DNA from: Bacteroidia bacterium
GTDB taxonomy: Bacteria; Bacteroidota; Bacteroidia; Flavobacteriales; Schleiferiaceae
DNA: 64,000 nucleotides
Assembly (NCBI GenBank): GCA_030424545.1
Contig: JAUHWL010000008.1
Coordinates: forward strand, 62,001 to 126,000
Reading direction: 5' to 3'
Shown here: one piece after another, positions 9,569 to 18,676 of the stretch
Position numbering within the stretch: position 1 is the first letter of the stretch
Layout: each line of letters begins with the position of its first letter
Notes under the pieces: generated by a model
Database searches by the model: none
The model's input: only the letters and a program-made list of their open reading frames with translations
What the model was told of the DNA's origin: nothing
Made by a program: the position numbers and the translations under genes

Positions 9569-10468
9569 TTGGATTCAGTACTAAAAAAAACAGAAGAATT
9601 TTCTTTAAAAAGCAAGTTGGCAGATTACGCCATGCTTGCCAAGTTTAGGTTAAGCTCTAGTGTTGTGTTTTCTGCTGGTGCTGGTTATTTGTTAGCCACA
9701 AACGCTTTTTCAGGCTCTGTATTTGCCGCCTTAATTATTGGGGGATTTCTCGTTGTTGCGGCAAGTAACGGCTATAATCAAATTATTGAGCGCCATAGAG
9801 ATGCCTTAATGGAGCGTACCAAAAATCGTCCTTTAGCTGCAGGAAGAATGGGTGTGCTAGAAGGACTGGTTGTATGCACTTTGTATTTAACGTTAGGCCT
9901 ATCATTGCTATATCAAATAAACCCCTTAAGTGCCGCATTTGGCGCTTTAAGCGTTTTTATTTACACATTAGTTTATACCCCCTTAAAAGCAAAAACGCCT
10001 TTTGCTGTGTTTATAGGTGCTATACCTGGCGCCATTCCTTTTATGTTGGGTTGGGTAGCTGCAACAAACGATTTTGATATAGAACCAGGAACGCTATTTG
10101 CCATCCAATTTATGTGGCAGTTCCCTCATTTTTGGGCAATTGCATGGTTAATTTACGATGACTATGCTAAGGCAGGTTATTATCTATTACCAAACAGAAA
10201 GCGAGACAAATCATCAGCGAATCAAATTGTTTTTTATACAATGTGGCTTGTGTTTGTTTCTGTCATACCCGTATTTGGATTCTCTGGAGAGCTAACCTTA
10301 TCTTATTGGGCCGCAGGTGTAATTTTGGTTTTGGGTATTTATATACTGCAAAAAGCATTGCAATTGAAAAAAGAAATGGATACTAAGGCAGCTAAAAAAC
10401 TAATGTTTGCTAGTATAATGTACTTGCCTTTAGTGCAAATAATTTATGTGGTTGATAAATGGATTTAG
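9569..10468 (+). CDS. ctaB: Protoheme IX farnesyltransferase (heme O synthase)
   Basis: This UbiA-superfamily membrane enzyme of 299 residues transfers farnesyl to heme b, giving heme o for heme-copper oxidases. The first Asp-rich region, with conserved basic residues, is visible (N70 to P88: NGYNQIIERHRD then RTKNRPL). The second is YDDYAKAGYYLLP. Seven to nine hydrophobic segments follow the expected pattern. The start is taken as the TTG at 9569 because it gives the usual N-terminal SLKSKLADYAMLAKFRLS region; the first in-frame ATG would remove it. The gene heads the oxidase cluster and overlaps the next gene by 10 bp. Confidence 0.95.
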   Translation: MDSVLKKTEEFSLKSKLADYAMLAKFRLSSSVVFSAGAGYLLATNAFSGSVFAALIIGGFLVVAASNGYNQIIERHRDALMERTKNRPLAAGRMGVLEGLVVCTLYLTLGLSLLYQINPLSAAFGALSVFIYTLVYTPLKAKTPFAVFIGAIPGAIPFMLGWVAATNDFDIEPGTLFAIQFMWQFPHFWAIAWLIYDDYAKAGYYLLPNRKRDKSSANQIVFYTMWLVFVSVIPVFGFSGELTLSYWAAGVILVLGIYILQKALQLKKEMDTKAAKKLMFASIMYLPLVQIIYVVDKWI

Positions 10469-11076
10469 TTACAAATACGATGCAAGATAAAACGCCATTA
10501 GAGTCTTTAAAAGAACAACGCAAAGGAGCCGCAAAACCTTTGTTGTGGATAGGGATGGCTAGCATGTTTATGGCGTTTGCCGGCCTTACTAGCGGTTATA
10601 TAGTAAGCAGATCTGCGTTACTTGAAAGAGAAAAGTGGATGGTATTTAGTTTGCCAGATTACTTTTATATCAGTACAATAATTATTTTAATAAGTAGTGT
10701 TGTAATCTTTCTTGCCGTAAAATGGGCTAAAAAAGGAAATGGCTCTGCATCGACCAAAGCACTTTGGCTTACATTGGTTTTGGGAATTTTATTTGCTGTA
10801 TTTCAAATATTGGGTTGGCAAGAGTTGCATGATGGTGGGGTGTTTTTTACCGGACAGGGAAGCAATACAGCCGGAAGTTGGGTATATGCCATTTCGTTTT
10901 TTCACCTTTTACATATGATAGCCGGAATAATCACACTTCTGGTAACGACAATAAAATCATCTAATGGTCTGTATTCCAGCAAGAATACTTTAGGCCTAGA
11001 ATTGTGTGCGATATTTTGGCATTTCCTAGATATTGTATGGTTATTTCTATTCCTTTTTTTACTATTTATTCGTTAA
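10459..11076 (+). CDS. Cytochrome c oxidase subunit III-like protein (short)
   Basis: This 205-residue membrane protein has five predicted helices and belongs to the heme-copper oxidase subunit III family (WIGMASMFMAFAGLTSGYIVSR near the start, then SFFHLLHMIAGI and FWHFLDIVWLFLFL at the end). Subunit III has no redox centre and stabilises subunit I. The ATG at 10459 overlaps ctaB; an alternative ATG at 10480 is also plausible. A second, longer subunit III follows directly, a common pairing in Bacteroidota. Subunits I and II are not in the window and must be encoded elsewhere. Confidence 0.88.
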   Translation: MDLVTNTMQDKTPLESLKEQRKGAAKPLLWIGMASMFMAFAGLTSGYIVSRSALLEREKWMVFSLPDYFYISTIIILISSVVIFLAVKWAKKGNGSASTKALWLTLVLGILFAVFQILGWQELHDGGVFFTGQGSNTAGSWVYAISFFHLLHMIAGIITLLVTTIKSSNGLYSSKNTLGLELCAIFWHFLDIVWLFLFLFLLFIR

Positions 11077-11107
11077 ACTTGCAGCAATTATTTAATCCGC
11101 TTCACAA

Positions 11108-12031
11108 ATGTCAACAACTACAGTAAATATGCCCCAAGATAAAAAGGTGTGGGGAGGTGGTAGTCGCCCATTAGGCTCGCAGTACGGCAAGCTAATGATG
11201 TGGTTTTTTCTTATCTCAGATGCACTAACATTTTCTGGTTTTCTTGCCGCTTATGGCATGATTAGATTTAAAGAATCATTAACATGGCCCGTAGCAGAAG
11301 AAGTGTTTACACACTTTCCTTTCTTAGAAGGTAATCATCCTCTGCTTTACGTTGCACTTATGACATTTATCTTGATTATGTCTTCTGTAACTATGGTATT
11401 GGCTGTGCATGCTGGTAACCACATGAACAAAAAATCGGTAACATTATGGATGCTGCTAACAATCATTGGCGGTTTAATATTCGTAGGCTCTCAAGCTTGG
11501 GAATGGTATCATTTTATTGTTGGTGATAAAGGAGGAATAGAATTACATGATAGAACAATAGTACATATTGTAAATGCAGACGGAGAAGCCATCTCATTCT
11601 CACAAGTGGTTCATGGTATGGAGCACGGCCACAAGAGCAACCATCATGAAGTTTTTTCAAAAGATGAAGTTTTTGGAGCGTTTAAAGCAGACAATACATT
11701 GGCACTGAAAGTGCCTGGTAAGGCTGGTGAAACAATGAATCGTTCAGAGGCTTTGGCGGCACTAAGTCAGGCAGATGTTGTACAAGGTGCAAATATGAAG
11801 CGCAATGAATATGGGCATCAGCAGTTTGCAAACTTCTTTTTCTTTATTACTGGGTTTCACGGTTTTCACGTGTTTTCTGGAGTAGTAATTAACTTTATTA
11901 TTTTTTACAATGTGCTTTTAGGTACATATGAGCGCAGAGGCCACTATGATATGGTTGAAAAAGTGGGGCTTTATTGGCACTTTGTAGATTTAGTTTGGGT
12001 ATTTGTATTTACGTTCTTTTATCTCGTTTAA
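11108..12031 (+). CDS. Cytochrome c oxidase subunit III with large inserted loop
   Basis: This 307-residue heme-copper oxidase subunit III begins with a family-typical helix (MMWFFLISDALTFSGFLAAY) and ends with GLYWHFVDLVWVFVFTFFYL. Between the helices ending near residue 140 and restarting near residue 240 it carries a hydrophilic loop of roughly 80-90 residues with several histidines (for example HGMEHGHKSNHHE). Most bacterial subunit III proteins lack this loop, which explains the greater length. It lies in the same operon as the shorter subunit III, 31 bp downstream. Confidence 0.92.
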   Translation: MSTTTVNMPQDKKVWGGGSRPLGSQYGKLMMWFFLISDALTFSGFLAAYGMIRFKESLTWPVAEEVFTHFPFLEGNHPLLYVALMTFILIMSSVTMVLAVHAGNHMNKKSVTLWMLLTIIGGLIFVGSQAWEWYHFIVGDKGGIELHDRTIVHIVNADGEAISFSQVVHGMEHGHKSNHHEVFSKDEVFGAFKADNTLALKVPGKAGETMNRSEALAALSQADVVQGANMKRNEYGHQQFANFFFFITGFHGFHVFSGVVINFIIFYNVLLGTYERRGHYDMVEKVGLYWHFVDLVWVFVFTFFYLV

Positions 12032-12042
12032 AAAAGCATATT

Positions 12043-12360
12043 ATGTCAGAAGATAATCACACAAAAGGAACCCGTTGGATATGGAAAATATTCTGGATTC
12101 TATTAATAATTACAACGGTTGAAGTTGCTTTTGGTATTGTTAAACCAGCATTTTTGTTGGGAGAGCCATTAGGAACCTCTTGGTTAAATATATTTTTTAT
12201 TGTCCTAACATTGGTTAAGGCATATTACATTGTTTCGTTTTTCATGCACCTCGGTCATGAGCGCAAAAACATGAAGTTAACCATCTATTTACCAGCACTT
12301 ATTTTAATACCTTATTTAACCTTTATCGTGTTAGTAGAAGGGGCATATTTATTTGGTTAA
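12043..12360 (+). CDS. Cytochrome c oxidase subunit IV family protein
   Basis: This 105-residue protein has three hydrophobic helices and matches the prokaryotic COX4-like family. Features are a WIWKIFWILLIITTVEVAFG first helix and a middle region with KAYYIVSFFMHLGHE, including the usual FMHL-xxE motif. The start is the ATG at 12043, 11 bp after the subunit III stop. A longer upstream extension in this frame overlaps subunit III and lacks family similarity. It is a small accessory subunit of the oxidase complex in the inner membrane. Confidence 0.9.
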   Translation: MSEDNHTKGTRWIWKIFWILLIITTVEVAFGIVKPAFLLGEPLGTSWLNIFFIVLTLVKAYYIVSFFMHLGHERKNMKLTIYLPALILIPYLTFIVLVEGAYLFG

Positions 12361-12378
12361 AAAATCAAATTTTTCATA

Positions 12379-13101
12379 ATGAAAATGAATAAACGGGTAG
12401 TTATCATCGGTATGTTGATTCTACCCGCTTTGCTTTATTTAGTGTTTGTTTATGGCCTTAAAGATGTTTTTTTTAAAACATTGACGTACGTTGGGCCAAA
12501 AGAAGTTGTGGAGAATTTTGATGCAAATGAGACAGCAAAATTTGACACGGTTTACTACACAATTCCCGATTTTAGTTTTACCAACCAAGAAGGAAAAACG
12601 GTAACCAATAAAGATATGTTGGGAAATATTTATGTGGCTAGTTTTTTCTTCGCCACCTGCCCAACCATCTGCCCAAACATGAATTTTCATCTAGGCGAAG
12701 TACAAAGCAGATTTAAGGGATTTGATGATTTTTACATTTTAACCCATACAGTAAATCCAGACCATGATAGTGTAGAGGTTCTGGCTGAGTACGTTGTAGA
12801 TCATAACATCAATACTAATAAATGGCACTTTCTTACAGGAAATAGAGATGCAATTTATAGCGCAGCACAAAGCTATTTCTTAAGTGCTTATGAAGACGAA
12901 CTTTCGCCAGGAGGGTTTTTGCATTCGCAAAGTGTTGTATTGGTAGATTGGAATGGGCACATTAGATCTAGAAGAGACGATTTTGGCAATGCAATTGGAG
13001 CTTATGATGTTTTGGATGTCATTCAGCTAAAAGACTTAAAAGAAGACATTAAAGTGCTAAAGGCCGAATACGAAAAATACAAGCACAACCTTGAAAAATA
13101 A
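12379..13101 (+). CDS. SCO1/SenC family copper chaperone
   Basis: This 240-residue membrane-anchored thioredoxin-fold protein is needed for assembly of the CuA site of cytochrome oxidase. One N-terminal membrane helix (about residues 7-26) is followed by the periplasmic domain. The copper-binding CPTIC motif is at C94 and C98, and the third ligand is probably H182 in GGFLHSQS. All three ligands are intact. It overlaps the next gene by 11 bp. The position within the oxidase operon supports the role. Confidence 0.93.
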   Translation: MKMNKRVVIIGMLILPALLYLVFVYGLKDVFFKTLTYVGPKEVVENFDANETAKFDTVYYTIPDFSFTNQEGKTVTNKDMLGNIYVASFFFATCPTICPNMNFHLGEVQSRFKGFDDFYILTHTVNPDHDSVEVLAEYVVDHNINTNKWHFLTGNRDAIYSAAQSYFLSAYEDELSPGGFLHSQSVVLVDWNGHIRSRRDDFGNAIGAYDVLDVIQLKDLKEDIKVLKAEYEKYKHNLEK

Positions 13102-13630
13102 CGATAAAGTAATTAGCAGAATCATTGTTGCACTATCTATATTGGTGCCAATAGTTGTTGCGCTTATGTTTGTTATGCCAGATTCTATGAAACTAGAAAT
13201 AGGCTTTATAAACACCAAAGCACTGCCTTTACTCCATGCAATTTTAAATGGGTGTACAGCCATATTGTTAATTCTGGCTTTAATATTTGTAAAAAATAAA
13301 AACATTGTATTGCATAAAGCAACAATGATTTCTGCGTTTATTTTAAGTAGCATATTCTTAGTGTCTTATGTGTTAACACATATTTCTACGCCAGAAACCA
13401 AATTTGGTGGCGAAGGAAACATCAGATATGTTTATTTTTTTATTCTTATCAGCCATATTATTTTAAGCATACCGGTTTTACCTCTTGCCATGTTTGCAAT
13501 TTATCGAGGTTTTACAAACGATGTGATTAAGCATAAGAAAATTGTAAGATTTGCTTGGCCTATTTGGTTTTATGTTGCTGTAACTGGCGTGTTAGTCTAT
13601 ATCTTTATGGCTCCTTATTATAGCGTATGA
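13091..13630 (+). CDS. DUF420 family membrane protein
   Basis: This 179-residue protein has five hydrophobic segments and conserved histidines (LPLLHAILNG, VLHKATMIS, VTHIS-like and HKKIVRFAWPIW). It matches DUF420, a family related to CtaM that accompanies heme-copper oxidase genes. The likely role is oxidase maturation, but this is inferred from context. The start is a TTG at 13091 inside the end of the SCO gene. The stop overlaps the ATG of the next gene by four bases, so the three genes are tightly coupled. Confidence 0.85.
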   Translation: MKNNDKVISRIIVALSILVPIVVALMFVMPDSMKLEIGFINTKALPLLHAILNGCTAILLILALIFVKNKNIVLHKATMISAFILSSIFLVSYVLTHISTPETKFGGEGNIRYVYFFILISHIILSIPVLPLAMFAIYRGFTNDVIKHKKIVRFAWPIWFYVAVTGVLVYIFMAPYYSV

Positions 13631-13860
13631 AAAAGCTAGTTTTATTTTTAATAATATCGTTTTTAAGTTTATCTGCTTATAGCCAATGTGCCATGTGTAA
13701 AGCAGCCGTAGAAAGCAATGCAAATGGTGGAGATAGCATGGCTGCAGGGCTAAACTCCGGAATAATTTACCTAATGTTTATTCCTTATTTACTTGTTGGT
13801 GGAGTTGCCTTTTTGATTTATAAAAACAAAAAGAAGCAAAAAGATAAGCAAGGAGCTTAA
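13627..13860 (+). CDS. Small Cys-motif membrane protein of the oxidase operon
   Basis: This 77-residue protein has a cleavable signal sequence ending near AYSQ and a CAMCKAA motif directly after it. One membrane helix (about residues 46-64) and a Lys-rich tail complete it. The family is small and found in Bacteroidota oxidase operons. A role in metal or heme handling is only a guess from the CxxC pair and position. The ATG overlaps the preceding stop (ATGA), and the gene ends the operon. Confidence 0.7.
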   Translation: MKKLVLFLIISFLSLSAYSQCAMCKAAVESNANGGDSMAAGLNSGIIYLMFIPYLLVGGVAFLIYKNKKKQKDKQGA

Positions 13861-13940
13861 CATTTCTTTATCAATTCTGCTTTCGTTGATGATTATATTT
13901 GTGAGCCTCATGAAATAGAGGCTTCGCCAAAAACACACGC

Positions 13941-15365
13941 ATGAAATATTTTGTCACCCTAAGTTTACTTGTAATATCAGCAACATCTTTTGCTCAAGTT
14001 AAACAATGGTCTTTAGAAGAGTGTATATCTTATGCTCATGAAAACAACTTAACCATACAGCAAACCGCATTAGATATAGAATCTACCGAGTTGCAAAAAG
14101 ATGCTGCTGTGGCCAATTTGCTTCCTAATTTAAATTTAAACGGTGGCTATTACTGGAATTTCGGTTTTAGTATTAACCCCATTACAAACACGCGCCAGCC
14201 AGGAAACAGGCAAACTTCTTCCTTTACATTGTCTAGTACATGGGTAGTATTTGATGGTATGCAGAATTTAAAGCAGATTTCTAAATCGAGATTAGACCAC
14301 ATGGCGGCTTTGTACAATTTAGAGGCAATTAAAAATGACATCAGCATTAATATTGCTTCTGGGTATTTGCAAGTGCTTTTGAACAAACAAATAGTACAAG
14401 TTGCAGAAAATCAATTTGAAATATCAAACAAACAATTAGATAGAAATAAAATATTGTTTGAGGCTGGGAGTATTCCGAAAGGTGATTACTTGCAAGTGCA
14501 AGCGCAAGTAGCAAGTGACGAACAGAGTGTAATAGCAGCAAAAAACAACCTTTCAATTAGCCTATTGCAACTATCTCAACTTTTACAGCTGGAAGATTTT
14601 ACTGCCTTTGATATACTTACCCCAGAATTGCAAAACCCAGATAATGAATTGTTAAAATATTCGCCAAACGAAATTTATAAGACGGCAGAAACCAATCAAC
14701 CCATGATAAAAAACGCAGAGCTTCGTGTAGAGTCTGCAGAAAAACAAGTAGGTATTTCTCGTGGGCAATATTCACCCACGTTAGCCATTCAAGGGCAGAT
14801 TAACAGCAACGCTTCGCAATCATTATTGCGCACCACAGAAACGGTTACTGAGTATGGTGCAGTAGGAACGGTTACCCAAGGAGGAACAGATTATGTTTGG
14901 ACATTAGAACCCGTAACATTTATTACGGGGCAAGAAACATATCCGTTTTTTGATCAATTTGAGGACAACGTGAACCAGTATATCGGAATTAATTTGCAAG
15001 TGCCTATTTTTAATAGGATGCAAACCAAAAATGCCGTAGGTAATTCACAAATTAGATTGGAGCAAGAGCGCCTCTCTCTAGAAACGCAAAAAAACAACCT
15101 CAGACAAACCATTCAACGCGCATATGCAGATGCATATGCAAGCTTAAAATCTTTTAAAGCAGCAGAGAAAAGTTTAGAAGCCAATGAGGAAAACTGGGAG
15201 TATGCTCAAAAAAGGTATGAACAAGGTGCCATGAATCAGTTTGATTATGAAAACACAAGAAACTCTTATCTCAATGCTGTTTCGCAACAACTACAATCTA
15301 AATATGATTATATATTTAAAGTAAAAGTGTTAGAGTTCTATTTAACAAACAGCATAACCCTATAA
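13941..15365 (+). CDS. TolC family outer membrane efflux protein
   Basis: This 474-residue protein has a signal peptide (about residues 1-18) and two repeated Ala/Gln-rich helical regions with TolC signatures (WSLEECISYAHENNLTIQ near the start and YEQGAMNQFDYENTRNSYLNA near the end). TolC proteins form trimeric outer membrane ducts for tripartite exporters. The adaptor gene follows after 11 bp. The cognate inner membrane pump is not in this window, so the substrate is unknown. Confidence 0.93.
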   Translation: MKYFVTLSLLVISATSFAQVKQWSLEECISYAHENNLTIQQTALDIESTELQKDAAVANLLPNLNLNGGYYWNFGFSINPITNTRQPGNRQTSSFTLSSTWVVFDGMQNLKQISKSRLDHMAALYNLEAIKNDISINIASGYLQVLLNKQIVQVAENQFEISNKQLDRNKILFEAGSIPKGDYLQVQAQVASDEQSVIAAKNNLSISLLQLSQLLQLEDFTAFDILTPELQNPDNELLKYSPNEIYKTAETNQPMIKNAELRVESAEKQVGISRGQYSPTLAIQGQINSNASQSLLRTTETVTEYGAVGTVTQGGTDYVWTLEPVTFITGQETYPFFDQFEDNVNQYIGINLQVPIFNRMQTKNAVGNSQIRLEQERLSLETQKNNLRQTIQRAYADAYASLKSFKAAEKSLEANEENWEYAQKRYEQGAMNQFDYENTRNSYLNAVSQQLQSKYDYIFKVKVLEFYLTNSITL

Positions 15366-15376
15366 AAATCACTGCA

Positions 15377-16690
15377 ATGAGCAGAACTTGGAAGATTATT
15401 TTAATTGTTGTAGGTGTACTTTTAGTTTTGCTAGTTGTTGCAAAAAAACAAGGTTGGGTCGGTACCGGATCAAGCGATTTGCAGGTTGATTTAGGCAATG
15501 TAGAATTGCGAACAATTGTAGAAACTGTTACCGCATCAGGCAAAATTCAGCCAGAAACAGAAATAAACATTTCTCCAGAAGTAAGCGGGGAAATCATTGC
15601 GTTGCCCATTAAAGAGGGGCAAAATGTAGAAGAAGGCGAATTGCTGGTAAAAATAAATCCAGATTTATACGAAAGTGCAATTACCCGAACGGTTGCCTCC
15701 GTAAATTCATCAAAAAGTGCACTTGCACAAGCGCGAGCACAATTGGTAGAAACAGAGAAGATATTTAAGCGCAATGAAAAACTGTATCAAGATCAAGTAA
15801 TTTCTGCAGCAGATTTTGATGCCAGCCAGCGTGCATATACGGTTGCCCAATTAAGTGTAGATGCGGCCAAATATCAGCTAAAAAGTGCCGAAGCAACTTT
15901 AGATGAAGCGCAGAAAAATTTAAAGCGTACCATAATAAAAGCGCCACAGGCCGGTACAATTTCTAAGCTAAGTGTAGAGCTAGGCGAGCGCGTTGTGGGT
16001 ACTGCTCAAATGACGGGTACCGAAATGCTGAGATTAGCCAACCTAGAGGTAATGGAGGTTTTGGTAGAGGTAAATGAAAATGATATTGTGCGTGTAAAAA
16101 TGGGCGATTCTGCATTGGTTGAAGTAGATGCTTATTTGGACGAAGAATTTGTAGGGGTGGTTACAGAAATTGCCAACTCTGCAAATACGGTGGGAACGAG
16201 TGCAGATCAAGTAACCAACTTTGACGTAAAAATTAGAATCTTAAAAAGCTCGTATCAACATTTAATTAAAGATGGCAGAAACCCATTTAGACCCGGCATG
16301 ACAGCAACGGTTGATATAAAAACCAACAAAGTGATGAATGTGCCCGCGGTGCCTATCCAGGCGGTAACTACCAGAACAGACACTTCTTCTAAGGCAAAAT
16401 CCTATAAAATGAGGAAGAAAGATGATGAGGAAGAATCTGATGCAAGCCAAGGAGAATTTGAAGTGGTTTTTATGGAGAACAATGGCAAAGCAAAACTTGT
16501 GGTGGTAAAAACCGGAGTGCAGGATGATGAATTTATTGAGATAACTTCTGGCTTTAAAGGTGATGAGGAAATAATTATAGGCCCGTATGATGTGGTTAGT
16601 AAAAAGTTAAAAACGGGTTTAAGAATTGAGAAAACGGGAAATACACGCAGTAAAAAAACGTCTAATTCCGAATCATCAGAATCACTTTAA
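15377..16690 (+). CDS. HlyD/MacA-type periplasmic efflux adaptor
   Basis: This 437-residue membrane fusion protein has an N-terminal anchor helix (about residues 7-22), a lipoyl-like half (ISPEVSGEIIALPIKEGQNVEEGELLVKI, about residues 60-95), a coiled-coil hairpin and a second lipoyl half (IIKAPQAGTISKL). Beta-barrel and membrane-proximal domains follow. It bridges an inner membrane transporter to the TolC protein encoded just upstream. The C-terminal tail is Ser/Lys-rich and poorly conserved. The MacB-type or RND partner is absent from the window. Confidence 0.93.
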   Translation: MSRTWKIILIVVGVLLVLLVVAKKQGWVGTGSSDLQVDLGNVELRTIVETVTASGKIQPETEINISPEVSGEIIALPIKEGQNVEEGELLVKINPDLYESAITRTVASVNSSKSALAQARAQLVETEKIFKRNEKLYQDQVISAADFDASQRAYTVAQLSVDAAKYQLKSAEATLDEAQKNLKRTIIKAPQAGTISKLSVELGERVVGTAQMTGTEMLRLANLEVMEVLVEVNENDIVRVKMGDSALVEVDAYLDEEFVGVVTEIANSANTVGTSADQVTNFDVKIRILKSSYQHLIKDGRNPFRPGMTATVDIKTNKVMNVPAVPIQAVTTRTDTSSKAKSYKMRKKDDEEESDASQGEFEVVFMENNGKAKLVVVKTGVQDDEFIEITSGFKGDEEIIIGPYDVVSKKLKTGLRIEKTGNTRSKKTSNSESSESL

Positions 16691-16696
16691 GCATTC

Positions 16697-17374
16697 ATGG
16701 CCATTTTACTTCATATAGAAACGGCAACTAAAAATTGTTCGGTTAGTATTTCTAAAAATGGCGCTTGTTTGTATTGTAAAGAAGAAAGTGCCGATAAATT
16801 TGTTCATGCCGAAAAACTGCACCTTTTTATTCAAGAATGTTTAGAAAAAACGGGAATGGCCTTTGCCGATTTGGAAGGTGTAGCCGTATCTAACGGCCCA
16901 GGATCATATACCGGATTGCGCATAGGTATTTCTGCCGCAAAAGGATTTTGTTACGCATTAAATATCCCTTTAATCTCATTGCCTACCAATCAGGTATTGG
17001 CCAATGGTGTAGCCAATCCAGAACAATATGATTTTATAATAACAGCCCTTGATGCACGCAGAAACGAAATTTATGCTGCTGTTTTTGATTCGGAAAAAAA
17101 CGCACTCACCCATACAACAGCGCTTATTTTAGAACAAGATTCGTTTGATGCTTTAAAAGCAAAAACAATTTGTGTGGTTGGTGATGCAGCAAAGAAAACT
17201 GCCGATTTGGTTACGTTTAATCAGGTGGAAGTTTTTCAAGAATTTCCCTCGGCAAAAAATATGTGTGCGTTAGCAGAGGAAAAATTTTTAGCCAAAGAAT
17301 TTGTTGATGTTGCCTATCACGAGCCGTTTTACTTAAAAGAATTTGTGGCGGGCAAGCCGAAGAAATTGCTATAG
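16697..17374 (+). CDS. tsaB: tRNA threonylcarbamoyladenosine biosynthesis protein TsaB
   Basis: TsaB is the pseudo-enzyme partner of TsaD in adding threonylcarbamoyl to A37 of ANN-decoding tRNAs. The 225-residue length and the ASKHA-fold motifs fit: IETATKNCSVSI at the start and VAVSNGPGSYTGLRIG at about residues 62-77. The ATG lies six bases after the adaptor gene stop. No stem-loop follows, and about 200 bp without a gene separate it from the next reading frame. Confidence 0.93.
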   Translation: MAILLHIETATKNCSVSISKNGACLYCKEESADKFVHAEKLHLFIQECLEKTGMAFADLEGVAVSNGPGSYTGLRIGISAAKGFCYALNIPLISLPTNQVLANGVANPEQYDFIITALDARRNEIYAAVFDSEKNALTHTTALILEQDSFDALKAKTICVVGDAAKKTADLVTFNQVEVFQEFPSAKNMCALAEEKFLAKEFVDVAYHEPFYLKEFVAGKPKKLL

Positions 17375-17574
17375 AAAAGGTTGTTTTAGACGTTAAAGCA
17401 TCTGTGGTAAAACGAGTTGTTCAAATTGTAATTATCAGACAAACGTTTAATTAATATTTAAAACGGTTAATCTTGATTGATAGGCTGTGGCAACACTTTT
17501 TGATTTATTTTCGTTGCTCGACCCCAGATAAATGGGGGTTGCACATATAACCACGTTCTCATCAATTAAAATAA

Positions 17575-18231
17575 ATGGCAAAAAAAAAGATACATATTGA
17601 TTGGTTGAACCACGGCTTAGAATTTATAGTAGTGATTATTGGAATATTGCTAGCATTTCAACTAAACAAGTTCTCAACTGAAAACCAACAGAAAAAAACT
17701 ATCAATATTCACTTGGAACAAATTAAAGAAGAAGCAGAGTTTAATAAGATGTCACTCGAATCCGCATTAAACCTTGGGGAAGAAAATATGGCGAAATTGG
17801 ATACTATATTTTTTCTTTTAAGTCAGGACAAAGATTATGATAAAATAAACCGTCTGTCTATCGAACTTCTCAATCTTGGAGGAGCATATTTTAGGAAAAA
17901 TTCTTTTCAAAATCTTACTGAATCAGGCGATATAAGATTCATAAAAAAATTCAACACTAAAAAAAGAATAATCAACTTGTATGAATACTACAAATGGGTC
18001 GAGACCTTTGATGAAATCTCAAGAAGTCTTTACATGCAAGATTACTATCCATATTTACGAGACAATTTTGACCTTATTTCAGCCCAGAAACAGGATGACG
18101 AAATCTATCGAAATAAATTATTTAAGAACCTTTTGGCTTCTTATAAAAGGACAAGCGAAAATAGAATTCAGAAATATCGAGATTGCATAAAAGAAATAGA
18201 TGAATATTTGAAAAATGAAAACAATAACTGA
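17575..18231 (+). CDS. DUF6090-like membrane-anchored protein
   Basis: This 218-residue protein has one N-terminal hydrophobic segment (LEFIVVIIGILLAFQLNKF, about residues 16-34), followed by a charged helical domain with an NLTESGDIRFI motif. That layout (GILLAFQLN, then a late SGDI motif) matches the gene at 38332-39054, which is a clearer DUF6090 member. Function is unknown. The gene sits alone between two gene-poor stretches of about 200 and 445 bp, and its A- and Lys-rich codon use differs somewhat from its neighbours. This suggests an accessory acquisition. Confidence 0.6.
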   Translation: MAKKKIHIDWLNHGLEFIVVIIGILLAFQLNKFSTENQQKKTINIHLEQIKEEAEFNKMSLESALNLGEENMAKLDTIFFLLSQDKDYDKINRLSIELLNLGGAYFRKNSFQNLTESGDIRFIKKFNTKKRIINLYEYYKWVETFDEISRSLYMQDYYPYLRDNFDLISAQKQDDEIYRNKLFKNLLASYKRTSENRIQKYRDCIKEIDEYLKNENNN

Positions 18232-18676
18232 TGAGAACAATGTTTATAAAAAATAGGCGAAATAGTAATAAATTCAAGGGTTCTGGCTCGCATCAAACTT
18301 TGTGCTGAACCGAAAGTTCAGTGCTTCGAAATCGCCTGCTTTTTATATACGAGACCGTTGGCTTTAATGCTAAAGGCAGTGCAAAACGGCTAATTTCAAG
18401 GTTAAACCGAAAGTCACTTTAGTCAGAATTTGAAAATGAAATGCAGAATTTTGAGCTGATTTAAACAGAACAAAAATATAAGCAAGAGGTCAAATGTTGA
18501 ATGAAAATGACATCAAAATATTTAGCTTGTTTGTGGAATAAAACGTTAGAAACAGAACCAAATACTAAAAGCTAACAAAAAATAAAATTCAAGTGGGGTT
18601 TAGGGCAATTCCCAACGTCTCCGTTTTTTACCATAAATTTCGTCAAGGTAGACTCCTCAATTGCAGTATGAGTTAT
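18232..18676. other. Gene-free 445-bp stretch with small hairpins
   Basis: I see no plausible gene here; the short frame at 18593-18778 runs into the end of waaA and has no family features. The stretch holds a perfect 6-bp stem (CTGAAC and GTTCAG, 18305-18321). It also holds a near-inverted pair of GAGACCGTTGG (from about 18350) and CCCAACGTCTCCG (from about 18613). Such boundaries resemble those seen around single accessory genes in Bacteroidota, but I cannot name the element. Confidence 0.4.
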
